From positions 32,959,788 to 33,023,787 of the forward strand of contig OZ038315.1 in NCBI GenBank assembly GCA_964035775.1: 64,000 bases of DNA, read 5' to 3'. Source of the DNA: Osedax frankpressi (taxonomy: Eukaryota > Annelida > Polychaeta > Sabellida > Siboglinidae). The position numbers were made by a program, and so were the translations under genes. Positions 54,813 through 64,000 of this stretch are shown piece after piece. The notes beneath the pieces are model-generated. The model ran no database searches, was not told where the DNA came from, and saw only the letters and a program-made list of their open reading frames with translations. Position 1 is the first letter of the stretch, and each line of letters opens with the position of its first letter.

Positions 54813-54963
54813 TATAACTTGAGTGTCCAGTGTTCGCAAATGAATCCGGTAGAAGTGAATGCGTGGCATTTGTAACAGTAATTTGTCACCGGGTGTTTTA
54901 AATGTTCGTTGCGACCTCGATGAATCTATGTATCGAACTTCCGGTGAAAATACACAAAAGTCT
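54813..54963 (-). pseudogene. Broken exon 2 of the short secreted family (left palindrome arm)
   Basis: Starts abruptly at LLCIFTGSSIHRFIEVATN, then a stop and a frame change before CYKCHAFTSTGFICEHWTLK. The second core Cys is replaced by Phe. The acceptor and exon 1 are gone: upstream flank with a GGGCGTGG box is joined directly to the exon, a deletion relative to the right arm. The same stop and frame change occur in the right-arm copy, so the gene was already broken before the palindrome formed. Confidence 0.8.
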
Positions 54964-55330
54964 CATAAATATGCAATATGTGCAATATGTGCTGTAGCCA
55001 CGCCCATCCTTACCTGTTAAATTGTGTCATTACACGAGTGTACTTACATAAGTCGTTTTTAATTTCTAAATATCAGTAAGTTTTCGATTCTGAGAAAAGC
55101 AATAACACGGAAGATATAATCAATCAATATTAGTCTTAATAAGTATACTATAAATAAGAGAGAAATTATATATCCTACTTCATATTAAATATATTGTAAT
55201 TAGAGGTGTTAGGTGCATATCGTATTTACTTTAATATCACAATCATGGAATGCGTTAATATAATTCCACAAAATTATATTTTCACAAAATTTAAAATCTT
55301 GTATTTTTAAATAGTTTCTGATTTAATTCT

Positions 55331-55640
55331 GTAAATATAGTAAATTATAACCTAGTAAATAAGTATGTAAGGAATATGGGAAAAACATGATAACACAAGT
55401 TATGAAATACATAATAACACAAGTATTAAAGTAGTATCACAAAATACTAAACTAATATATTTATTAAATTTATTTATTTATTTTTAGAATTCTTTTCCAG
55501 TTTTGTAAAAATTGTCCAATCACCTATCATACAATCACTTGATATTTTTTAGTGATGATTTCTTTATGTCATCTGCGAAACATTAATATTTGAAATATAT
55601 ATATACCATGCTATAGTATATATATATATATAACATACTA

Positions 55641-55679
<39 letters not shown>

Positions 55680-55824
55680 TTATTATATGTAATATATATA
55701 TTTATGTATAGTATTTATAATATATTTTTTATACAATAATTCGATATATAATGTTATCATTATACTAACAAAATATATTTATAGTTTATTATTTTAAGAT
55801 GTATACAAATATAATAGATGATTT

Positions 55825-55867
<43 letters not shown>

Positions 55868-56419
55868 AATATATAGTTCATACTATATAGTATTTTATTA
55901 AAGTATTCTTACTGATTCAAATAAAATAAAATAAATCACTACTTACTAAATTATTAATATTAGTATTATTATAATTAACATTATCACTAATACTCGTATT
56001 GCTATAACTTAAGCTACATGTTTTTAAAGTTTCTAAAGAATATGAAATTGTAAAATTAGATTTAATGTTTTTTAATTCAAACACATTATCTAGATCCAAT
56101 GCATGTTCATCCGTAGAATACGATTCCAGTTTGATGCTACTAAAATGCATTTTATTTACATATAATTTAGTTCGATTATACAATTTGTTATAAGATTTAA
56201 TCTAAAATCGCTTAAGCAAAATTATTTTCTCTATTTTTAAATTTCTAAATAATATAATATTACAGATAAAGTAAAGTTTATTATAATTAACTAAATGATA
56301 ATTATTAATAATTTAATGAAAAAATAAATTATTTATTTTATATAGTACCTTTTATAATAAATAATTATGTCAAATTTAAAATAGTTACTTAGCGTATAGT
56401 AATGTAAGTTATTGATATA

Positions 56420-56450
<31 letters not shown>

Positions 56451-57050
56451 TTACCTTATGATGTAAATATAATGTAAATTTGGTTTAAATATGATGAAAA
56501 CACGTATAAAATATATATATATTTTTAATTAGCAATAGAATTTTAGCATTATCGTGCTATTTTTATTATAGGCGGCGCGTGTATCGTTTTAATTAATAAT
56601 TTTTAAAGGATATTAATTATATAAATTTACATGTTAAATATAATTAATTAATCTATTAAATCTATTAAATAAGTTTACCTTAAATTATTTGGTAATCGTA
56701 TATGCAATTTCAAAAATGGTTATCTACTATAATATTTATAAATGAATAAAATATATAAGACAAACGGCATTATATATAATATACTATATTATATAATACA
56801 AAAATATATGTTAACTTCTTTTTTTTATTAAAATCTATGTTACTAATAATTTTCTATATTTTATATTTATAAAAATATTATATTCGTATCAGGTCAAATA
56901 AGCTTGTAATAATCACATATGATAATAGATAGATTTGTAAATTTTGGATTTTGATAACAAATATTTTAGCATAATCTTATATCGAATAACACATGTAATA
57001 AGTACTGCTTTAACCCAAGTATTATTTTACATTTTATTTACTGGGACATA
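55331..57050 (-). mobile_element. Harbinger-related element, copy C, inserted in the palindrome arm
   Basis: Homology between the palindrome arms stops at 55330 and resumes at about 57050, bracketing an approximately 1.7-kb insertion. Its edges carry inverted termini (CCTAGTAAATAAGTATGTAA at the left; the complement of TTTACATTTTATTTACTGG at the right) with ACACAAGT/AACCCAAGT subterminal motifs, as in copies A and B. Inside, 55490-56000 matches copy B. An 88-residue open frame (56183-55917) with HFSSIKLESYSTDEHALDL is also present. No transposase domain is seen. Confidence 0.6.
55917..56183 (-). CDS. 88-residue ORF of element copy C, unknown function
   Basis: Starts MYNRTKLYVNKMHF and is acidic in the middle (YSTDEHALDLDNVFEL) and Asn/Ser-rich at the end (NTNINNLVSSDLFYFI). 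The last 30 residues recur, diverged, in copy B at 45245-45330, so the frame belongs to a repeated element rather than to a host gene. No motif recognised; it may be an exon of a longer element-encoded protein or a chance frame. Confidence 0.35.
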   Translation of the reverse strand: MYNRTKLYVNKMHFSSIKLESYSTDEHALDLDNVFELKNIKSNFTISYSLETLKTCSLSYSNTSISDNVNYNNTNINNLVSSDLFYFI

Positions 57051-57483
57051 TTGAAAATTGCGTTTGTCTCGAAATTAATATATGCCTAGTTAGTTGAAAC
57101 ATTAACAAATTTAAAATGTAACGTTTACTGAACATTTATACCCAACTTAATCTAGAGTTATACCTAATAAAATATATTTTTTAATATAAACTATTTAATT
57201 TAAAAAATAAAGTTTCTAATTTGTAAACTATCCCTCAATTAATTTCAAAATATTTATTTCTTTTATTTTCAAAATTGTCTCTGAATGGGTCATATAACCG
57301 TCATATAACTGTTCAAATATCCATAAATATAATTCCATTTATTAAATTGTCCTTAAATTACCATTAAAATAATTGTATGTGATGTTAATTTACCACCAAT
57401 AATTAATGGCGTACCTTGATTTTATTAAAATTGTGGTTAATTTCCATCCATATATCTACCCGTCCATATATCGATTTAGATTG

Positions 57484-57486
<3 letters not shown>

Positions 57487-57529
<43 letters not shown>

Positions 57530-57738
57530 AAATACAATTATATATAATTATATTTTAATTTTTTTACAATAATTGATTTTTTTTTGCATTGTCAACATTT
57601 CTACTTATATAATTCATTCAAAAAATTTAAGTTTGCTTTAAAAATGTATCAATTAAATATCCTTGCATCGATTACATCAATTGAATATCATATAATAATA
57701 ACATCATTTGAGTGTTTACATTGTTATAATAATATCCC

Positions 57739-57778
<40 letters not shown>
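57487..57778. repeat. AT microsatellites at the palindrome centre
   Basis: Two AT tracts (57487-57525 and 57741-57775) flank the centre of the large palindrome. Such tracts are prone to breakage and fold-back. Confidence 0.85.
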
Positions 57779-57785
<7 letters not shown>

Positions 57786-58491
57786 ATTGCTTATATTACA
57801 TAAATTACATATTTATTTGAGTAAAAATTATTCGGTATACTTCGATGTATGGATGGGTGGATCGAATAATAGAATAGACGAGAGAGATGGAAATATATTA
57901 ATTAATATTGTTAAATTAAAATCGCATACAATTATTTAATTGGGAATTTAAGTACATGTTAATAAATGCTAGTATATTTATAGATAGTTGAACGGTTATT
58001 GCCCCGTTCAGAGAATACTGTGAAATTAAAAGAATTAATTGTGGAATAGTTTAAAAATTAAAAACTTAATTTATTTAAATTAAATAACATTTTTAAAAAA
58101 AATGCTGTATTTTAATTTGTTAATGTTTCAACTAACAATTGTTAATGTATTAACAAATATATTAATGTTGAGACTCATGCTATTTTCGTTATATATGATT
58201 CACTATATATGAATCATAATAAGAAACTATTTAAAAAATACAAAATTTTAAATTTGGAGAAAGTAAAATTTCGTGGAACTATATTAATGCAATCCATGAT
58301 TTTGATATTTAGAGTAATGTACGGTATGGCTCTTATACCTTAAATTATAATATATGTAATATGTAGTAGGATATATAATTTCTCTATTATTTATAGTATA
58401 CTTATTACGACTTATATTGGTTGATTTTATCTTCGATGCATGTTATTGCTATTCTCAGAATCGAAAACTTACTGATATTTAAAAATCGATT

Positions 58492-58531
58492 AACAATGAC
58501 TTATATAAGTCATTACACTCGTGTAATGACA
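58492..58531. promoter_or_regulatory. Pair of short perfect palindromes upstream of the family gene
   Basis: AATGACTTATATAAGTCATT (20 bp, perfect) is followed by CATTACACTCGTGTAATG. Related but imperfect sequence is found upstream of the 54.9- and 63-kb copies (ATTACACGAGTGTA; GGGTCATTATATGAGTGCAC), so it is a conserved part of the unit's upstream region. Confidence 0.5.
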
Positions 58532-58550
58532 CAATTTAACAGTTAAGGAT

Positions 58551-58560
58551 GGGCGTGGCT
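58551..58560 (+). promoter_or_regulatory. GGGCGTGGCT box
   Basis: A ten-base GC-rich element on the plus strand. It is the mirror of GTAGCCACGCCCAT at 54994-55007 in the left arm and at 63439-63451 above the intact 63-kb gene. Confidence 0.5.
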
Positions 58561-58704
58561 ACAGCACATATTGCACATATTGCATATTTATAGTGGGGGG
58601 GGGTGTTAGTCAAGGCTACTCCGTACGAAAGTCGCCAGCATAGTTAACTAACACCATCGGCGTATTCTAATGTATAAAACACAAAACATACCGGTATCGT
58701 TACA

Positions 58705-59190
58705 ATACCACGAACCGTTAATTGTTGTACTCTTGGTCACAGTATCTTTTATAGTATCTGAAAGTGAAATTGGTAAATAGGTGATACATTTCTATGTCAG
58801 CTCATATATTATATATAGGTTATGCTTGCTCATATACATTAACAGCGACTAATATAGATTTTATAAATGAAAACTTTTTTCTTATTATTACATATTTCTA
58901 AATATATAATAAAGCACGATCTTTATTAAGATTTGGCACAATTACGTTACGTATGCCATAATTACTTTACGATTATAGTGGTTATCAATTGTACATTGAG
59001 ATAACCCGTGGCATGCCATCGTGCTAGATGGACATATGAGAACAGTGTGTATATTCACCGGAAGTTCGATACATAGATTCATCGAGGTCGCAGCGAACAT
59101 TTAAAACACCCGGTGACAAATTACTGTTACAAATGCCACCCATTCACTTCTACCGGATTCATTTGCGAACACTGGACACTCAAGTTATAA
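58705..59190 (+). pseudogene. Short secreted-family pseudogene (right palindrome arm)
   Basis: Exon 1 remnant from 58705 keeps IVVLLVTVSFIVSESEIG, but its ATG is now ATA and the frame shifts early. Exon 2 from 59028 has the correct acceptor (ATCGTGCTAG) and reads DGHMRTVCIFTGSSIHRF, then a stop and a frame change, then CYKCHPFTSTGFICEHWT. It is the only family member on the plus strand, a consequence of the inverted duplication. A run of nine G at 58595-58603 lies between the upstream box and exon 1. Confidence 0.8.
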
Positions 59191-59812
59191 CTAATGCTCG
59201 GTATGTTATCATATATCTATTTAGTTTCCGATAGAAGAGGATCGGGAAATCTAGATTAATTTACCGTTATTATTAAATTCTGATTTCTTGTCATATACAT
59301 ATTAAGGACACTTTAGTAATTATAACATTTTAATATTATTTCATTTTAATTTACTAATTTCTCATTTCAGCGAAATGTCGAATTGCATATTCAACTGAAT
59401 ATTACAATGAAATATTCTTTCAGTTTACATTTTATTTGCATTATTATTTTTATATTCTTATTATTATTATAACTCTATTATAATACTTCAAGAAATATAC
59501 TTATTTATATTAAATCTCGTATTATTTATATTCGTTAAATGAATAAATGATAAAGTATATATTTAATGTTATAATTTAATATCTTATAAATATTCCATAT
59601 TGAGCAATAGAATATAATTAATAATTTTTTTTTAATATTGATATGCAAATATGATTTATTTGTGAATTATTTTTAATTTATACATTAAAATAGCATATAT
59701 TAATTTAATAGTGATATAATATTAGAAAAATATTGATTAATAGCAAATGTGCAAATGGATAGTGGTAATGTGGTGTTGTCCATCTATGAAGCAAATGCAA
59801 AAATCATATATA

Positions 59813-59859
<47 letters not shown>
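59813..59859. repeat. AT microsatellite
   Basis: An (AT)n tract within the outer part of the right palindrome arm. The left arm has only a short ATATAT remnant at the equivalent place. Confidence 0.9.
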
Positions 59860-59865
<6 letters not shown>

Positions 59866-59989
59866 GTAAATCTATTAGTAGAGTTAGTAATCTACTATTA
59901 TTCAATTATTAATTATTAATAAGTAAATACAAATTAAAACGCAATGCAATAAATTCACCGTAAATTTTGAAAACAAAATATGTTGCTAA

Positions 59990-62790
59990 AATATTCCAGG
60001 TAATAGCTAAAATATCATCTAATAGCTAAAATATCATCTAATAGCGAAAGTATCATCTAATATCATTTACCCATAATTGAATGTTGGCTTTGTTTATAAA
60101 TATGATTTGATCTTAGCTGTCGGATATTTTTCATTTAGTTAGTAAGTTAAAATTGTATATATTACGCGGTAATTTCTAATTTAATGCAGCATAATAAAAT
60201 ACCGAATATTATATTTGCAGCGTAATTATTATATAACCAATTCATTGTTTTGATTCATTTAGATAAATGCATTATCTACTTTATTTAAATCAATAAGCAA
60301 TTTTTAATTCGTGTATATATTGGATTTTCTTTTTAATTGCTTGAGTTTTTAATTATAGCAAGTTCATCAATCAGCGAATATTTGATTTTAGTATTATTTC
60401 CATGCGAGTTCAGTTGTTTTTTGATAACATTTTATTTTGGAAAGTTATGTTTATAACATTGTATTATTTAGTTTTAGGTTTTATATATACTAATTATAAA
60501 CCTAATTTTCAATACTTTGTAAGTTAGTTCTTTGAACAGTACACATATTCAGTAAATTAATTTTAATTAATTTTTGGGATAAATCTATATATAAGTTGTT
60601 TTCCTATAGATCGATTCTGATTAATATTAATATCAATCAACATACTATTAATATTAATATCAAACAGTTTAGGTTAGTCATTATTTGATTAGATTTGTTA
60701 TTTTTTATTACAATTGTAAATTATCGATTCAGAAGTTGAACAAGATCAAGAATATTTACTAATGTATGTAAATAATGAGTAGTTTGTATAAGTGATAGGA
60801 ATGCGATGTCATATTTACTATGATGATAGTATTTTTTATAATATTCGTAATTAAAATCACCGAGTACTATTATATTATATATTAATATGATTAAATATAT
60901 CTATTAATTCATTATTAAATTGACATTTTGGTATTTGTATCGTCTTTTTACTAATAGTTATTAAGAATGAATTTGAAGTTTGATGTAAAATATTATAGAT
61001 TTATTAGATATTAATTTATTATTCTCTCTTATAAGTATATCCGCACATTATCCATGATGTGAGATTATTATGTTACTTGTAACATTAATATGGATCTTAG
61101 AGTTAATTATTATCTGTGTTTCTATAATAGTAAATAAATCAACGCCATAGTCAGCTAAATATTATTTGTTTACATCAACATATTACGTAATTATTTGTAG
61201 TTTACTCTATTACCAATCATTGATCAATCTATTTATCCAAATCTTCTTTTCTAATAATTATAATATTTAATATTTTAGCTTATTGGCATTTTCTTTAGAT
61301 CAATAAATAATATATATATCGCGGCGATTTATAATATATGCTTAATAAGTAATATATAATACACCATCATTATTCATGTCTAGAAAATGTAACGATATTA
61401 TTTATTTAATTTATCTTCTTATATACATATATAATAAAATTATATTTTAAATTGGTTAAATATATAATTGATTATTTTTTCATTTGTTTAAATCTCTAAT
61501 TATTTATTTGCACTAAAATATTAAATTTACCAATAATTAGCATTGAAATATATTTAAGATAGATCAAAATTATTTGTATTATAAATAGAATATTATATAA
61601 ATAGTTAGTATTATATTGTTTTAATTACCTTAACCTATGGAAATCGCTGTATACGTTTAAATAATTTCTTAAATACAAACAATAAATCAATACAATTAAT
61701 ATCGTTACTATATGGATATTATACTCTATAATACTATACAATATAATACTATACTCTATAATACTATACTATATAATACTACTCTATATAATACTATACT
61801 CTATAATACTATATTCTATAATACTACTCTCTATAATACTATACTCTATAATACTATACTCTATAATAATTAAAATGGTCATCAAATAAATATTATTACA
61901 TATATTACATAAATTACATATATATAATTAATACATATATTCCTAAATAAATAACCTATAGGTAATATATATCAAATATGTAATACTAAGATTCTAGAAC
62001 TCATATAATAATAAAAATCTATTAAATAATAATGCTATATATAATTTGTATTATAATACCGTTTTTACGATTTCTATATTTATTATATATTCTATCATTA
62101 TACACATATTTTCATTGTGGGTTTATTTTCTTTTTACTTAGTAATTTTTGATTGCTGTTTACAAGTCCAGCTGATAGATTTATATACATACATATATGCC
62201 ATTTCCATAAGAAAATAAATAGAGGATACTTATTTTTATTGGAACTTTATCTATTTATATATTTGCTTTTTATCAGTATATTTTCTAATATTCTATCAGT
62301 ATTCCGTTAATAAATGTTAATTTCAATTTATAAATCAAAAATAATTCACAAATAAATGATAGTTGCTAATTAATATAAAACAATCTAAATTTGATTCGAT
62401 GTTTATGTTAAATATTTTCATATTATTATATAATATGAAATTTTGTATATTATATTCCAAAGTTTATAAATTATTATAAATTATCATTTATTCAATATAA
62501 ATATTAAGAGATAGCAAATAAATAATTGTACCTAATCATTTCATATTATATCACAAGAGATATAATAATAAGATGAAAATAACAATACTAATTTACAAGC
62601 AAATTAAATCTGATTAAATATTTGCCATTCCATTTTTAAAAGAAAATGCAAGTCGAGTTGTCACTGAAATGGGAATTATGTGATTTTAGATCAAATGATA
62701 AGTTAATATGATCTAATTACCAAAGTGTCCTTAACAATGATGTGATGAGAAATCACAATAAATAATGGATTCAATACTAATAACATGATA
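59990..62790. other. Duplicated intergenic flank
   Basis: No exon found. Segments at 60060-60250 and 60350-60500 repeat 39.7 and 53.65 kb in direct orientation. 62300-62750 matches the 3' flank below the other family genes. Confidence 0.5.
61720..61868. repeat. Minisatellite, about 15-16-bp unit
   Basis: About ten copies of ACTCTATAATACTAT with small variations, in an otherwise gene-free stretch. Confidence 0.9.
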
Positions 62791-62795
62791 ACATC

Positions 62796-63304
62796 TTAAG
62801 TATGTAACCTCATTGTCCAGTATTCGCAAGTGAAGCCGGGTTTTGTGCAAGGCTTGCACATATAGCATTTGTTCAGTATCTGGATATTGCCAATAGTTTC
62901 GTTTATTTCGATAAATCTATTTAGCGGTTCTTCGTTGAATAGACACCCTGATCTTATTTTTCCATCTTGCGGGATGGCAGGAAATGGTTAATTTAAATAT
63001 ACATAATAAACGCCATAGTCATAAAGTAAAGATAATCAATGTATTTATTTTATTTTAAATATATATAAACCGAGTTTATTACCTATTGCATACTATATTT
63101 ATAACTAGAGGTACATATTATATTAAAAAAAATCTTACAATTTATAAATCCTGCATTAATAACAATTAATATATAATCGGTAAACTAACCAATAACGTAT
63201 AAACCGCCATTATAAGGTGCCAAACTATTACCGAGTTGGCTTTTCGACACTGTAAATGTTATTGCAACCAATACTAAAAGAACTGTGGGGAGTAAATATG
63301 CCAT
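62796..63304 (-). CDS. Short secreted Cys-family protein, intact reference member
   Basis: Exon 1 is 63304-63190 (115 bases, phase 1, donor GTTAGT). Exon 2 is 62965-62796 (acceptor ATCCCGCAAG). They give 94 residues with no defects. The signal peptide is MAYLLPTVLLVLVAITFTVS. The mature protein has APYNGGLYVI-DGKIRSGCLF, then NRFIEINETIGNIQI, and the core NKCYMCKPCTKPGFTCEYW, ending TMRLHT. It has five cysteines: one early, then C-x2-C-x2-C-x5-FxC. A single 224-base intron separates signal and core. The G-C...CxxC arrangement faintly recalls single VWC domains, but I cannot confirm a family, and the role is unknown. Upstream on the minus strand are GGGCGTG boxes (63420-63411, 63451-63442) and a TATAATA (63391-63385). 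Confidence 0.8.
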
Positions 63305-63382
63305 GATAACTTATTTGATATAATACGTGATATGTGTGGTATTGTAGAGTATAATGACGATGGTCAATAACTATGCATGTGG

Positions 63383-63451
63383 CTATTATAAGCAATACGT
63401 CTTAACGACGACACGCCCATAATCACATGTGCAATAATGTAGCCACGCCCA
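63383..63451 (-). promoter_or_regulatory. Promoter of the 63-kb gene: TATA-like box and two GGGCGTG boxes
   Basis: Minus strand: ATGGGCGTGG (63451-63442), ATGGGCGTGT (63420-63411) and TTATAATAG (63392-63384), then the ATG at 63304. The paired boxes match the layout above the 38-kb gene. Confidence 0.55.
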
Positions 63452-63459
63452 TATTAACT

Positions 63460-64000
63460 GTCAAATTGGGTCATTATATGAGTGCACATATATAGGCCGT
63501 TTTGAATGCATCCGCTGTAATTTCTAAATATAAGTTTCAATTCCTAGAATGGTTATAATGTATTAATAATCAATCTTAATAATTATTATTACTTATATAA
63601 CAGAGCTATTACATGTCCTATTCCATATTAATTATTTGTAATTCAAATTATAAAGTGCACTTATTACTTCACTTTCAATATAAAAATCATAGAATGAAAT
63701 ATGCTTAATATAATTATAATCAATATTAATATAATTCCATGCAGTTATATTTTCTAAAAAATGTCTAAGATAGTAAAAAATATAAATAAAAGTAAGTCAG
63801 ATAGTGAGGTCTTAATAAGTATAATATAATTTTAAAATTAGAATTGTATTTCCTTTTAACTAATGATTAGTCTTATTTAAACTTTTTTTGTCGTTTCCAC
63901 ATGTACATCCATTTATTTGAATTGAATGGAAATGAATTAAATTTATGTTATGCAAATTTAAAAGTGGAATGGATCTTGTTGCCTCGTTATATAAAATCAA
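63460..64000. other. Upstream flank of the last gene
   Basis: Resembles the upstream flanks at 38.7 and 55.05 kb (GTAATTTCTAAATATAAGTT). Nothing coding is seen to the window end. Confidence 0.5.

Larger units (their letters stand above)
54220..59980. repeat. Large palindrome (inverted duplication) with an insertion in its left arm
   Basis: Right arm 57840-59980 pairs with the left arm in two parts, 57050-57480 and 54220-55330. Matching landmarks include TAGTTGAAACATTAACAAAT, AGCACATATTGCACATATTG, GTAGCCACGCCCATCC, ATTCATTTGCGAACACTGG and CACAAATAAAT. The left arm is broken by a 1.7-kb element and lacks a 0.43-kb piece (58590-59010) present in the right. The centre (57480-57840) is AT microsatellite sequence. 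Confidence 0.85.

Noticed and set aside
57349-57955. A stand-alone MITE with terminal inverted repeats
   Set aside because: The inverted similarity continues far outward and merges with the 54-60 kb palindrome; the same sequence at 38.8 kb is the upstream flank of a gene unit.

Overview
The window is intron-bearing, very AT-rich nuclear DNA full of long AT microsatellites. Exon by exon it holds small secreted cysteine-rich proteins of an insect-like kind (Ly6/sleepless-type and a second short family), together with CR1-type, R2/RTE-like, Harbinger-type and P-type transposon relics. This points to an insect with a compact, extremely AT-rich genome. The species cannot be named from the sequence. 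Almost every true exon is shorter than a typical ORF cutoff and was found by joining splice sites, reading phase and cysteine spacing.

Layout. 1.2-6.6 kb: three tandem minus-strand genes of Ly6/sleepless type, with matching exon phases; their signal-peptide exons were not located. 6.75-7.43 kb: a minisatellite and a 200-base assembly gap. 8.0-8.8 and 18.3-19.07 kb: a segmental duplication, each copy carrying a damaged exon of the second gene family. 9-11.65 kb: a Harbinger-type element. 13.4-17.9 kb: a CpG-rich, GC-richer block followed by a roughly 2-kb higher-order repeat with G/T-rich arrays. 21.3-22.3 kb: a CR1-type LINE 3' half. 22.8-26.5 kb: a pair of about 600-bp direct repeats around a P-type transposase fragment. 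27.8 kb: a near-perfect 200-bp palindrome. 46.5-48.3 kb: a decayed LINE.

The main biological content is a two-exon family of short secreted proteins spread over 8-63 kb, mostly on the minus strand. Exon 1 encodes a signal peptide and ends in phase 1. Exon 2 carries a Cys core followed by C-x2-C-x2-C-x(3-4)-G-x2-C. Three members look intact (32.6-34.0, 37.9-38.5 and 62.8-63.3 kb). One has an intact exon 1 but a damaged exon 2 (18.8-20.05 kb). Four are relics (8.6, 50.1, 54.9 and 58.7-59.2 kb). Their upstream regions share a GGGCGTG-like box, and some have a TATA box. From 37 to 64 kb the flanks recur unit by unit, so the array grew by tandem duplication. The 54.9 and 58.7-59.2 kb copies form the arms of a large palindrome, and its left arm was later interrupted by a 1.7-kb Harbinger-related element. 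I could not assign a function to this family; a VWC-like fold is only a guess.
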